The notes: generated by a model from the letters alone, not told the origin. 64,000 nucleotides of DNA from Nocardiopsis suaedae (GCF_027706745.1 NZ_JAQFWP010000017.1:43027-107026), one strand, 5' to 3'; shown: positions 18,228-27,453, counted from the first letter of the stretch. Program-made: numbers and translations.

Positions 18228-19634
18228 TCAGGCCGCGATGACCTGCGGCACGCCGACGGCCTTGAGTCCTTCCACGCCGAACTCCAGGCCGTAGCCGGAG
18301 CCCTTGACCCCTCCGAACGGCACCATCGGGTGCAGGGTCCCGTGCTTGTTGATCCAGACCGTGCCGGCCTCGATGCGCGCCGCGACCTCCTCGGCATGCT
18401 CGGCGTCGCTCGACCACACCGACGCGCCGAGCCCGACGTCCAGGGCGTTGGCCTGGTCGACCACCGCGTCGAGGTCCGTGTACGCGAGGATCGGCAGCGC
18501 CGGTCCGAACTGCTCCTCCACGACGAGCGGCGCGTCGGCGGGCAGGCCGGTGACCAGCGTCGCCGGGTAGAAGTGGCCGGGCGCCCCGCGGTCGGGGTCG
18601 CCCCCGGTGACCACGCGCCCGCCCGCGGCCCTGGCCTGCTCGACGAGGCCGTCGACGATCCGGAACTGGGCGGCGTTGGTGAGCGGCCCGAGCATGCTCT
18701 CCTCGCTGACCCCCGGCCCCATCGGCATCCGGGCGGCCACCTCGGCCAGCGCCTCGACGACGTCGTCGTGGAGGGTGTGGTGCACGTACAGGCGTTTGAG
18801 CGCCGCGCACGTCTGCCCCGTATTGATGAACGCGCCCCAGAAGAGGTCCTCGGCGATGGCGGCCGGGTCGGCGCCGGGAAGCACGATGCCCGGGTCGTTG
18901 CCGCCGAGTTCGAGCGTGAGCCGCGGCAGGTTGTCCGCGCTGGCGGCGGCGATCGCCTTGCCCGTGCGGGTCGAGCCGGTGAACATGATCTTGTCGAACG
19001 CCGGGTGCGCCGCGAGCGCGGCACCGAGGCCGCCGTCCCCGGACAGCACCGTCAGCACGCCCTCGGGGAGCACCTGGTTCACGATCGCGGCCAGCGCGAG
19101 CACCGAGAGCGGCGTGTCCTCGGACGGCTTCATCACCACGGTGTTGCCCATCCGCAGCGCGGGCCCGAACTGCCAGGAGGCGATGAGTGCCGGCCAGTTC
19201 CAGGGCCCGATGGCGCCCACCAGGCCCACGGCGCGGTACCTGAGCGTCGCCTGGCCGGATCCGTCGTCGAGCACCCGCTCGGGTTCGAGCGGGGTGGCGG
19301 CGGCGGTGCGCAGCCAGGCGGCGACCCCGCCCGCCTCGAAGCGGCTGCCCGGGCCGTTGAGCGGCTTGCCCTGCTCGCGGGAGATCAGGTGCGCCAGCGC
19401 TTCGGCGGACCGGTCGACGGCGTCGGCCGCGGCGTTCAGCAGCCGGGAGCGCTCCTGGTGGCCGAGCGCCTCCCAGGTGGGCTGGGCCTTCCGGGCGGCC
19501 GCCACGGCCCGCTCCAGGTCGTCGGTGCCGCGTTCCGGAGCCCGGCCGATCTCCTCGCCGGTGGCGGGGTCGGTGACCGGCCGACCGCCCTCCGGCGCCG
19601 CCACGGCAGCCAGCAGGTTCTCGTAGTTCTCCAT
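18228..19634 (-). CDS. NAD(P)-dependent aldehyde dehydrogenase
   Basis: 468 residues. The ALDH fold has PWNWP (Asn146), Lys169 in VMKPSE, the general base Glu242 in LELGGNDP and the nucleophile Cys276 in NTGQTC. The ATG at 19634 has AGAGGTG upstream; an upstream in-frame extension is not family-like. As the last gene of the operon moaF-permease-SDR-SDR-ALDH and next to the amine oxidase, it probably oxidises the arylacetaldehyde from amine oxidation to the arylacetate (role of FeaB); the substrate is inferred. Confidence 0.88.
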   Translation of the reverse strand: MENYENLLAAVAAPEGGRPVTDPATGEEIGRAPERGTDDLERAVAAARKAQPTWEALGHQERSRLLNAAADAVDRSAEALAHLISREQGKPLNGPGSRFEAGGVAAWLRTAAATPLEPERVLDDGSGQATLRYRAVGLVGAIGPWNWPALIASWQFGPALRMGNTVVMKPSEDTPLSVLALAAIVNQVLPEGVLTVLSGDGGLGAALAAHPAFDKIMFTGSTRTGKAIAAASADNLPRLTLELGGNDPGIVLPGADPAAIAEDLFWGAFINTGQTCAALKRLYVHHTLHDDVVEALAEVAARMPMGPGVSEESMLGPLTNAAQFRIVDGLVEQARAAGGRVVTGGDPDRGAPGHFYPATLVTGLPADAPLVVEEQFGPALPILAYTDLDAVVDQANALDVGLGASVWSSDAEHAEEVAARIEAGTVWINKHGTLHPMVPFGGVKGSGYGLEFGVEGLKAVGVPQVIAA

Positions 19635-19733
19635 GTCCTCACCTCTGTGTCGTTCACCATGCGTGGTCGGTGCCCCGGTCCGCCCGAGCGGGCGCCTGTG
19701 CGCGCGCACGGGACCGGCGCGGACGTGCTCGGC

Positions 19734-20498
19734 TCACGCGGGGAAGGCCGAGCGCGCGGAGAAGCCGAAATCCATGGTCAGGGCCGTTCCATGGATCCCC
19801 GCGGCCTGCGGGGAGGCGAGGAACAGCACGTGCTCGGCGACGTCCTCGGGCCGGTGGACCGGGTAGTCGGCGTCGGCGAAGTCGCGGCGCCCGAGGCTGC
19901 TCCGGCTCATCGGGGTGTCGACGACGGACGGGCAGACGGCGTTGACGCGCACCTCGCCCGCCGTCTCCACCGACAGCGCCCGCGCCAACTGCACCACGGC
20001 GGCCTTCGAGGCGCAGTACGGCACCATCCCCGGTGCGGCGACGAGCGCCGAGTCGCTCGCGACCAGGACCGCCGCGCCGTGGGGGGAGCGGCGCTGGGCC
20101 GGGAGGGTGTGCTTCAGCACCAGGAACGCGCCGGTGGTGTTCACGGCGAAAATCCGCTGCCAGTCGGCGAGGGAGACCTCTTCCAGCGGGGTGCCGACGG
20201 GCCCGGACACCCCGGCGCACGTGACGACGGCGTCGATGCGGCCGAGGCGGTGGAGCGTCGCCCCGACCGCCGAGCGCACCGACTCCTCGTCCGTGACGTC
20301 CGCGGCGAACGCCTGGGCCCGGTCGGGCGTGCCGAGGGCGGCCGCCCGCTCTCGGGCGCCGTCGCCGTCCTGATCCAGCAGCACGGGCGTCGCGCCCCGG
20401 TCCGCCGCCGCGGCGGCGACCGCGGCGCCGATGCCGCTCGCGGCGCCCGTGACGAGGACGACGAGGCCCCCGAGGTCCGAGGAAGGGGTGGTCACCAT
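19734..20498 (-). CDS. Short-chain dehydrogenase/reductase 1
   Basis: 254 residues, classical SDR. Nucleotide-binding TGAASGIG at 17-24; catalytic Ser149, Tyr162 and Lys166 (YCASK). AGGCAGGGAA precedes the ATG. The second SDR of the operon lies 49 nt upstream. The substrate is unknown; in this context it may oxidise or reduce hydroxylated side chains of amines or their aldehydes. Confidence 0.88.
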   Translation of the reverse strand: MVTTPSSDLGGLVVLVTGAASGIGAAVAAAAADRGATPVLLDQDGDGARERAAALGTPDRAQAFAADVTDEESVRSAVGATLHRLGRIDAVVTCAGVSGPVGTPLEEVSLADWQRIFAVNTTGAFLVLKHTLPAQRRSPHGAAVLVASDSALVAAPGMVPYCASKAAVVQLARALSVETAGEVRVNAVCPSVVDTPMSRSSLGRRDFADADYPVHRPEDVAEHVLFLASPQAAGIHGTALTMDFGFSARSAFPA

Positions 20499-20547
20499 AT
20501 GTTCCCTGCCTTTCGGCGGTGGATCGGTGCCGTTTCGCGGGCGGCCA

Positions 20548-21321
20548 TCAGCCGAACGCCAGGGTCGGCACGTCGACGATGTGCGCGCCGCCGTCCACCA
20601 CGAGGGTCGCGCCGTTGACGTACGTCGCGTCGGGCCCGAGCAGGAACGCCACCACACCGGCGATCTCCTCCGGATCGGCGGGCCGTCCGAGCGGCACGTC
20701 GCGCGTCACCTCGGCGTAGGCGGATTCGACGTCGGCCGCGCCGCCGCCCTCGACGAGCACCTGCATCTCCTGGTCGGCCATCGGTGTGCGGACCCAGCCG
20801 GGACAGACGGCGTTGGCCCGCACGCGGTGCCCGTAGTCGCGGGCGAGCGACCGCACGAGCCCGAGCAGCGCGTGTTTGCCGACCGTGTACCCGGCCGTCT
20901 CCGGCCCCGCCCGCAGGGCCGCGAGCGAGGAGACGACCACGATGCTTCCACCGGACCGCACCAGCGGTTCGAGCGCCTCGCGGGCGGTGACGAAGGCCGT
21001 CGTCAGGTTGGCGTCCAGGCTGGAGCGCCACGCCTCGTCGCTGGTATCGCCGACGGTGTCGTAGCCGTGCCCGCCCGCGTTCGCGACCACGCCGTCGAGT
21101 CCGCCGTAGCGTTCGGTGACGTCCTCGACGACGCGCCTCATGGCGGCACCGTCCGTGGCGTCGGCGGGCATGGCGGTGATGCGCGGGTGCGCCGAGGCGA
21201 CCTCTTCGAGGGGTTCGCGCCGCCGACCGGAGACGACGACGTCGCCGCCGTCCTCGGCCAGCCGGGTGGCGACCGCGGCGCCGATCCCCGTGCCGCCGCC
21301 GGTGACCAGGTAGGTGCTCAT
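20548..21321 (-). CDS. Short-chain dehydrogenase/reductase 2
   Basis: 257 residues, classical SDR: TGGGTGIG at 7-14, NAGG at 81-84, Ser131/132, Tyr145 and Lys149. The ATG overlaps the permease stop (ATGA), so it is translationally coupled. It is clearly different from SDR 1 and not a recent duplicate. The substrate is unknown. Confidence 0.88.
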   Translation of the reverse strand: MSTYLVTGGGTGIGAAVATRLAEDGGDVVVSGRRREPLEEVASAHPRITAMPADATDGAAMRRVVEDVTERYGGLDGVVANAGGHGYDTVGDTSDEAWRSSLDANLTTAFVTAREALEPLVRSGGSIVVVSSLAALRAGPETAGYTVGKHALLGLVRSLARDYGHRVRANAVCPGWVRTPMADQEMQVLVEGGGAADVESAYAEVTRDVPLGRPADPEEIAGVVAFLLGPDATYVNGATLVVDGGAHIVDVPTLAFG

Positions 21322-22775
21322 GTGGTCCCTCCGGTGGTCACGGCCTGGTCGGGGACGCGGTCGAGGTCCTGGTCGAGGGACCGCCACACCTCCGGCTTCG
21401 ACGAGCGCAGCCGGTAGGCCACGGCCGCCGCCGCGGCGGCGGCGACCGGCAGCAGCCAGGGGAGCAGGGCGATGACCGGGCTGTCGCTGCCCGCGAGCTC
21501 GGGGAAGTTGCCGAACGCCAGCGCCGTGACGGTCCACAGCCCCAGTCCGCCGAGGAGCGGCAGGACGAGCGTCGAGAGCGGGCGCGGGTCCCGGACCCGC
21601 CGGAAGTGCACCACGATCGCGGTCGCGGCGATCGCCTGGAGGACGACGATGCCGAGCGTGCCGATGCCGGTGAAGGCCGCGACGAGGTTGGCGATCGGGT
21701 CGGCTCCGGCGACCGCGTACGCCATCGCGACGAGCGTGGCGAAGGCGAGCTGGGCGGTGGAGGCGGCGACGGGCGCCCCGCTGGCGCGGCGGGTGTGCGC
21801 CAGCCGCCGGGGCAGGACGCCGACCCGGCCGAGCGCGTACAGGTAGCGGGTCGCGGAGTTGTGCAGCGCGAGCAGCGCCGCGAACAGGCTGACCACGAGC
21901 AGCAGCTGCATCGCGTCGGTCAGGCCGCCGCCGAGGTACCGCCGGGAGACGGTGAAGACCAGGTCGCCCGCCGCGAGGTGGTCGCGCGCGGTGTCTCCGG
22001 CGCTGCGCACGCCGAGCGCGGAGACGATCGCCCAGGTGGTGACGGCGGCGAAGACGCCGATGAAGACGATCGCCACGTAGGTGGCGCGCGGGATGGTGCG
22101 CCTGGGGTCGCGCGCCTCCTCGCTGAACAGCCCGGTCGCCTCGAAGCCGACGAACGCGTTGGCGGCGAAGAGCAGCCCGAGCCCCACGGAGCCCGTCAGG
22201 AACACCTCGGGCAGGAACGGCTCGAACGAGTAGCCCGTGGTGACGAGGATGGCGGCGTCGAGGATGAGGAGGATCGCGACCTCGAGGACCAGCGCGACCC
22301 CGAGCACCTTCGCCGAGACGTCGATGCCGCTGCGCGTCAGCAGCCACACGCCCGCGGCCGAGACCAGGCTCCAGAGCCACCACGGCAGGTCCAGGCCGAA
22401 GACGTCGGCGAAGACGATCGAGGTGAAGAAGCCGCTCGTGCCGACCGCCCCGGCGACGAAGCAGTTGTAGCCGACCAGCGCCACGAAGGCGGCGACCAGG
22501 CCCGCGGTCCGGCCGAGGCCGCGCACCACGAAGGCGTAGAAGCCCCCGGCGTTCACCAGGCGCTTGGACATCTGGGCGTACCCGACGGCGAAGAGCAGGA
22601 AGACGGCGGTGGCGAGGAGGAACATCATCGGCGTCCCGCCGCCGGTTCCGACGGCGATGCCGATGCCGCCGATGACGATGATGCCGGTCAGGGGGGCGAC
22701 CGCGGCCAGGACGAGGAACACGACCCCCGGGACGCCGAGGCGCCCTTTGAGCCGCGTTTCCGGTGGGGTGGACAA
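21318..22775 (-). CDS. APC family amino acid/amine permease
   Basis: 485 residues with about 12 predicted membrane helices. APC features: VVFLVLAAVAPLTG at the N-terminus, GGFYAFVVRGLGR in the GAxY region, FEATGLFSEEARDPRRTIP in the helix 6-7 loop. The start is TTG at 22775, 7 nt after AAAGGAG; the longer open frame upstream is Arg/Pro-rich and not membrane-like. Its position between MoaF-like and SDR genes of an amine-degradation operon suggests uptake of the amine substrate. Confidence 0.87.
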   Translation of the reverse strand: MSTPPETRLKGRLGVPGVVFLVLAAVAPLTGIIVIGGIGIAVGTGGGTPMMFLLATAVFLLFAVGYAQMSKRLVNAGGFYAFVVRGLGRTAGLVAAFVALVGYNCFVAGAVGTSGFFTSIVFADVFGLDLPWWLWSLVSAAGVWLLTRSGIDVSAKVLGVALVLEVAILLILDAAILVTTGYSFEPFLPEVFLTGSVGLGLLFAANAFVGFEATGLFSEEARDPRRTIPRATYVAIVFIGVFAAVTTWAIVSALGVRSAGDTARDHLAAGDLVFTVSRRYLGGGLTDAMQLLLVVSLFAALLALHNSATRYLYALGRVGVLPRRLAHTRRASGAPVAASTAQLAFATLVAMAYAVAGADPIANLVAAFTGIGTLGIVVLQAIAATAIVVHFRRVRDPRPLSTLVLPLLGGLGLWTVTALAFGNFPELAGSDSPVIALLPWLLPVAAAAAAAVAYRLRSSKPEVWRSLDQDLDRVPDQAVTTGGTT

Positions 22776-22810
22776 AGGTCTGCTCCTTTGCCGAGGGGAC
22801 GCTTGGGGGG

Positions 22811-23611
22811 TCAGGCCGTGGCGGCGCTGAGGATCTCGGCCCGTGCTCCGACGGGGAAGTTCACGATGGCGCCGGCGTCGAACCCTTGGTTGCCGAAGAT
22901 CTTTCCGTCGGTGCGCATGCGGTCGAGGTCGATGAGCAGGAGCCCGAGCGTCGGGACGATCTTCTCCCGCCAGACGAACAGGGTCAGCCGGTCCCGGATG
23001 GCCACGTGGTGGCACCGGTCCGTGTCGGCGAGGCCCTGCTCGACCCCTCGCAGGCAGTGCCACGTGTACAGGTCCGGGGTGAGGTAGACGTGCTCGTACA
23101 CCTCGCTGGGCGAGTACGTGTACCGGTTGCGCAGCCCGACGAGCGCGGTCGTCGGCGCGTGCCGGGCGGCCGGTGGGCCGCCGATGCCGCCGTGGACGAT
23201 GCGCGCGGTGACACCGGTCGGCTCGTCGCCCCGCCGGACCCGCGTGTACGCCGACTCCGCCCTGGCCTCGGCGCCCGGAAGGCGGCCTTCGACCTGGGTG
23301 ACGGCCCCGGTCTCGACATCGGCGACGAAGGTCGTGGAGACCCCGTCCGCGACGCCGTCGATCATGTAGACGCCGGACCGGATCGAGGTGACCCGGACGG
23401 GGACGTCGGTGTGGCCGCCCCAGGACGCGGTGTGTTCGGCGATCCGCAGCGTCGTCGGCGCCGACGACGCCGACGACGCCGACGGCGCCGACGGCGCATC
23501 GAGGTTCAGCGTCAGCGTCCGCCCGCTGAGGTCGGCCGTCTCACCGAGGAGGTCCGCAGCGGGTGCGAACCCCTCGCCGAGGGCACCGACCGGGATGAAC
23601 GATTCGCTCAT
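22811..23611 (-). CDS. MoaF-like protein (monoamine-regulon type)
   Basis: 266 residues. The C-terminal half has TPDLYTWHCLRGVEQGLAD, RCHHVAIRDRLTLFVWREK and LLIDLDRMRTDGKIFG, which I recognise as the MoaF family first found as a monoamine-induced protein in Klebsiella. The N-terminal half has paired beta repeats (RVTSIRSGVYMIDGV, FVADVETGAVTQVEG), lipocalin-like. The biochemical function is not established. A short tandem PSAPSASSASSAP stretch near residue 45 is encoded by a GCC-GAC-rich repeat. First gene of the minus-strand operon; ATG 23611 with GAGGAG upstream. Confidence 0.72.
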   Translation of the reverse strand: MSESFIPVGALGEGFAPAADLLGETADLSGRTLTLNLDAPSAPSASSASSAPTTLRIAEHTASWGGHTDVPVRVTSIRSGVYMIDGVADGVSTTFVADVETGAVTQVEGRLPGAEARAESAYTRVRRGDEPTGVTARIVHGGIGGPPAARHAPTTALVGLRNRYTYSPSEVYEHVYLTPDLYTWHCLRGVEQGLADTDRCHHVAIRDRLTLFVWREKIVPTLGLLLIDLDRMRTDGKIFGNQGFDAGAIVNFPVGARAEILSAATA

Positions 23612-23654
23612 CTGCACTCCTCATCGTCGGGTGGTGGGGGCCGATTCCCAGGAC

Positions 23655-23683
23655 CCTAGGGAGCGCCGCCGTGAGCTCCTAGG
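23655..23683. promoter_or_regulatory. Paired CCTAGG elements in the moaF/amidohydrolase divergent region
   Basis: Two CCTAGG hexamers (23655-23660, 23678-23683) sit in inverted, similar contexts (CCTAGGGAGC and GAGCTCCTAGG), 23 bp centre to centre, about two helical turns. They are an operator candidate controlling both divergent units. Confidence 0.35.
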
Positions 23684-23847
23684 ACACCGGCGCACGGGGC
23701 TTGTCTCTGACGGCACACCGGCGGAGCGGCGCCCCGAAAGCGCCCGACGACAAGCCCGCCGCGCTCCCGCGCAAGACGGCGGCGCCCGCGGCGCGGACGA
23801 TGCCGGGCTACGGCGTCGGTGCGACGGCGAACCAGAGGAGGCCGGAC

Positions 23848-25695
23848 ATGACGGATCAGCGGAGGCCGCTACGGCGGCGGAGGTTCCTGCAAGCCGCGGG
23901 CGCGGGGGTCGCGCTCGGTGCGATCGGGGGCGCCGCCGAGGCGGCGGCCCAGACCGGAAAGGGCGGCGGTGCCGGGCGGGGCGGTGCGGACCTGGTGCTG
24001 TACGACGGCAAGGTGCTGACCATGGACGGGGAATCCGCCCCCGCCGAGGCCGTCGCCATCAAGGACGGCGTGGTTCTGGCCGTGGGGACCACCCGCGAGC
24101 TGCGGCGCCTCACGAACGCGCGGACCGAGGCGGTCGACCTCCACGGCCGGACCGTCATCCCCGGGGTCAACGACGCGCACTTCCACCCGATGGGCCTCGG
24201 TACGGGACGGCCGCCGCTGACGCTGGACCTCGGCCGGGACGCGGTCGCCTCCATCGCCGAGATCCGCGACCTCGTCGCCGAGGCGGTCCGGGACAAGGCG
24301 CCGGGGGAGTGGATCCGCGGCTTCGGCTGGGACCAGGGGTACCTGGCCGAAGGCCGGTACCCGACCCGGCACGACCTCGACGGGGTGTCCGCGGACAACC
24401 CGGCCGCATTGCGCGAATGGTCCGCACACGCCCTTTGGGTGAACTCCAAGGCCCTGGAGCTCGCGGGCATCACCCGGGACACCGAGCCGCCGCCCGGCGG
24501 CGAGATCGTCAAGGACGGCGACGGTGAACCGACCGGGCTGCTGCTGGAGGGGGCGGCCGGACTGGTGGACGGGGTCATGCCGGACTTCACCGAGGAGGAG
24601 AAGCGGCAGGGCCTGCGCGCGGCCGTGGACATCATGCACCGGTACGGCATCACCTCGGTGACGGACGCCGGCATCGGCCTCGAATCGGTCCGGCGGTACG
24701 ACGACATGCTGCGGTCGGGCGACATCCGCCAGCGCTGCACGATCATGGTTGCCGCCTCCGGCGCCGACGACCTGCGGGATACGCTGCTGGAGGCCGGGCG
24801 GATCGGGACCGACCCCGCATGGCTGAACGTGAACCAGGTGAAGATCTTCGCCGACGGCGTGCCGACCCAGGCCCGGACGGCCTGGGTCTCCGAGCCCTAC
24901 ATCGGCGGCGGCAACGGCGGGCTCACGCTGCCCGGAGGCTCGGAGGAAGAGCAGCTCGCCCTGCTGAACGACTGGGTCATGACCGCGCACGAGCTGGGCT
25001 TCCAGGTGGGGACCCACGCGACCGGCGACCTGACCGCCAACGCGGTCGTCGACGCCTACGAGGCCGCCGTCGAGCGGTTCGGCGGCGCGGGGCTGCGCCA
25101 CTACGTCATCCACGGAGACCTGGCGACGCCCGCGGACCTGCGGCGCATGGCCGCGCTCGGCTTCCCGGTGAGCTTCAATCCGCAGATCAAGCGCTCCCTC
25201 TCGCACCAGCTGGTCGACATCCTCGGCCGCGAGCGCACGGACTACCAGTGGCCCTACCGCACCGCGCTCGATCTGGGCGTCTCGGTCGCCAGTTCCTCCG
25301 ACGCCCCCGTGGTGGGCATGCCGGACTTCCGCGCGGGGCTGACGGCCGCGCTGACGCGCAAGAGCCTGGAGACCGGCGAGGTGTTCGGTGCCGAGGAGGT
25401 CATCGGCCTGGAGGAGGCTCTGGCCTCCTACACGACCGCGGGCGCCTGGCAGGACCGTGCCGAGTCGTGGAAGGGCACGCTCGCGCCGGGCATGGCCGCC
25501 GACCTCGCCGTGTTCGACGGGGACCTGGCCGATACCCCGCCCGAAGAGATCGTGGACCTGCCGATCGCCATGACCGTCGTCGGCGGCGAGGTCGTCTACG
25601 ACGCGGCGGACGACACGCCCGCCGCGACCCCCTCGTCCGCGTCCGCGGCGGGCGGCCTCGCGGCGTACATGGACACCGGCTGCCGCCACGATTGA
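23848..25695 (+). CDS. Tat-exported amidohydrolase, YtcJ-like (Amidohydro_3)
   Basis: 615 residues. The twin-arginine signal RRRRFLQAAGAGVALGA near residues 9-25 predicts export. The beta sandwich then TIM barrel follow: VIPGVNDAHFHPMG (metal HxH), VKIFADGVPT, VGTHATGD and SSSDAPVVG, with TLAPGMAADLAVFD returning to the sandwich. Relatives hydrolyse amides or N-formyl groups but most substrates are unknown. AGAGGAGG precedes the ATG. It is divergent from moaF, and its stop lies within a hairpin shared with the GntR gene. It may release amines from N-acyl derivatives outside the cell (inference). Confidence 0.85.
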   Translation: MTDQRRPLRRRRFLQAAGAGVALGAIGGAAEAAAQTGKGGGAGRGGADLVLYDGKVLTMDGESAPAEAVAIKDGVVLAVGTTRELRRLTNARTEAVDLHGRTVIPGVNDAHFHPMGLGTGRPPLTLDLGRDAVASIAEIRDLVAEAVRDKAPGEWIRGFGWDQGYLAEGRYPTRHDLDGVSADNPAALREWSAHALWVNSKALELAGITRDTEPPPGGEIVKDGDGEPTGLLLEGAAGLVDGVMPDFTEEEKRQGLRAAVDIMHRYGITSVTDAGIGLESVRRYDDMLRSGDIRQRCTIMVAASGADDLRDTLLEAGRIGTDPAWLNVNQVKIFADGVPTQARTAWVSEPYIGGGNGGLTLPGGSEEEQLALLNDWVMTAHELGFQVGTHATGDLTANAVVDAYEAAVERFGGAGLRHYVIHGDLATPADLRRMAALGFPVSFNPQIKRSLSHQLVDILGRERTDYQWPYRTALDLGVSVASSSDAPVVGMPDFRAGLTAALTRKSLETGEVFGAEEVIGLEEALASYTTAGAWQDRAESWKGTLAPGMAADLAVFDGDLADTPPEEIVDLPIAMTVVGGEVVYDAADDTPAATPSSASAAGGLAAYMDTGCRHD

Positions 25696-25714
25696 GCGCT
25701 CCGCAGGGCGCTCA
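25693..25714. terminator. Hairpin containing the stop codons of both convergent genes
   Basis: TGAGCGC (25693-25699) pairs with GCGCTCA (25708-25714) across an 8-nt loop. The TGA of the amidohydrolase and the TGA of the GntR gene are the two symmetrical ends of the stem. Confidence 0.5.
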
Positions 25715-26389
25715 CGACGGTCGGCCCGCGTCGAGGTAGGCCTCCAGGGTGCGGAGGGTGTGCGTGCGGGTGGCCCGTTCGACCTCCTCCTCCGGCGCCC
25801 CGCGGCGCAGGAGGTCGAGAAGGTGCTCGTGCTCCTCGACCGAGACGGCGGGCCGGGCGGGCACGAAGGAGAAGCTGGAGCGGCGGATGAGCGACATGCG
25901 CTGCCATTCGCGGTCGAGCAGGTCGAGCAGGTGGCGATTGGGACACGGAGCGCACAGCAGCTGGTGGAACCGCTCGTTGAGCTCGGTGAACCGCACGGGG
26001 TTGAAGTCGGTGCGGTGCAGGGCGCGCATCTCTTCGTTGAGCGCCGCGGCCTCGTCGAGGCGGGCCCCGTCCAGGTGCGGCGCCGCCAGCGCGGTGGCGG
26101 CGCCCTCCAGGTAGGCGAGGACCTGCATGGTGTCGGTGTAGTCGGCGGTGTCGATGCCGGTCACCTCGGCTCCGACGTTCCGGGTGAACGTCACGAGGCC
26201 TTCGGCTTCCAGGCGCCGGACGGCTTCGCGGACCGGCACCGGGCTGACGGTGAACTCACGGGCGAGCTGGTCGAGGACGAGCCGGTGGCCCGCGCTGTAG
26301 CGGCCGGTCAGGATGCGTTCGCGCACCTGCCGGTACACGGTCTCCGACTTCGACGGCGCGCGGCCGCCGGCAGCGGCGGTGTCCGGCAT
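25712..26389 (-). CDS. GntR family transcriptional regulator (FCD type)
   Basis: 225 residues. The winged-helix domain (about 12-80) has LDQLAREFTVSPVPVREAVRRLEAEGL. The all-helical FCD effector domain (about 90-215) has LNERFHQLLC and EEHEHLLDLLRRG. Last gene of the homoprotocatechuate operon, 11 nt after hpaD, with GAGAGGA upstream. It probably represses this operon and responds to an aromatic or ring-cleavage acid; the palindrome at 31416-31429 is the likely operator (inference). Confidence 0.88.
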   Translation of the reverse strand: MPDTAAAGGRAPSKSETVYRQVRERILTGRYSAGHRLVLDQLAREFTVSPVPVREAVRRLEAEGLVTFTRNVGAEVTGIDTADYTDTMQVLAYLEGAATALAAPHLDGARLDEAAALNEEMRALHRTDFNPVRFTELNERFHQLLCAPCPNRHLLDLLDREWQRMSLIRRSSFSFVPARPAVSVEEHEHLLDLLRRGAPEEEVERATRTHTLRTLEAYLDAGRPS

Positions 26390-26400
26390 GGACGTCCTCT

Positions 26401-27453
26401 CTACAGCTGCTCGCCGACCTTGAAACCCCTGGCCGTATCGTCCTTGCGAGTGTAAGAGAAGCCGTCGGCGCCGATGGTCACGTCCATCTCCGAGGCCTGT
26501 TCGCGTTCGCGCAGCGGCACGGGGGCCCCGTCGAGGTCGAGCACGGTCGAGGCGTCGGTGTACCAGCTCGGCACGACGGCGTGGCCCCACCAGTCGCGGC
26601 GCTGGTTGTCGTGCACGTCCCAGGTGACGACCGGGTTGTCGGGGTCGCCGGTGTAGTAGTCCTGGGTGTAGATCTCGATGCGGTGGCCGTCGGGGTCGCG
26701 CAGGTAGAGGTAGAAGGCGTTGGACACGCCGTGCCTGCCCGGGCCGCGTTCGATGGCGTCGGAACGGCGCAGGGCACCGAGCTTGTCGCAGATGTACAGG
26801 ATGTTGTGCTTCTCGTGTGTGGCGAAGGCGATGTGGTGCATCCGGGGTCCGGAGCCGCCGGTGAGGGCGGTGTCGTGGACGGTGTCCTTGCGGGCGAACC
26901 AGGCGGCGTAGGTGACGCCGTCGTCGCCGCGGATGTCCTCGGTGCGTTTGAAGCCGAGCTCCTCCAGGTAGGCCGCCCCGGCCACGACGTCGGGGCAGAC
27001 CTGGTTGAAGTGGTCGAGCCGGACGATCGCGCCCGCGCCGTACAGGTCGGAGCGCCACGTGAGGCGCGGCGCGTGCGCGACGTCGTAGAAGAACTCGTAC
27101 GGGAAGCCGAGCGGGTCGAGCACCCGCACGACCTCGCCGACCCCGGTGCGGAACCCTGCGGGCTCGCGCCGGACACCGCAGCCCAGCGCGCGGTAGTGGG
27201 CCTCGGCCGCGTCCAGTTCGCGGGGGCTGCGCACGCGGAACCCGAACGCGGCGACCGCGGGCACGGGGCCCTCGCGCAGGACCAGGTTGTGGTGGATGAA
27301 CTCCTCCAGCGCGCGCAGGTGGATCTCCCGGCCGTCCTCCTCGGTCACGACGAGCCCGAGGACGTCCACATAGAACTCGCGGGACGCCGCGAGGTCGCTG
27401 ACCACGAGTTCGAGGTAGGCCGAGCGCACGATGTCGGGGGGCGTGGCGGTCAT
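26401..27453 (-). CDS. hpaD: 3,4-Dihydroxyphenylacetate 2,3-dioxygenase
   Basis: 350 residues, extradiol dioxygenase of the vicinal oxygen chelate superfamily. The Fe/Mn ligands are His148 (LDHFNQ), His207 (MHHIAFATHEKH) and Glu260 (GHRIEIYTQD), at the spacing of the Brevibacterium/Arthrobacter enzymes. FYLYLRDPDGHR and YYTGDPDNPVVTWD are family text. It opens the homoprotocatechuate ring to 5-carboxymethyl-2-hydroxymuconate semialdehyde. Its ATG overlaps the hpaE stop by 4 nt, and gntR follows. Confidence 0.93.
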   Translation of the reverse strand: MTATPPDIVRSAYLELVVSDLAASREFYVDVLGLVVTEEDGREIHLRALEEFIHHNLVLREGPVPAVAAFGFRVRSPRELDAAEAHYRALGCGVRREPAGFRTGVGEVVRVLDPLGFPYEFFYDVAHAPRLTWRSDLYGAGAIVRLDHFNQVCPDVVAGAAYLEELGFKRTEDIRGDDGVTYAAWFARKDTVHDTALTGGSGPRMHHIAFATHEKHNILYICDKLGALRRSDAIERGPGRHGVSNAFYLYLRDPDGHRIEIYTQDYYTGDPDNPVVTWDVHDNQRRDWWGHAVVPSWYTDASTVLDLDGAPVPLREREQASEMDVTIGADGFSYTRKDDTARGFKVGEQL

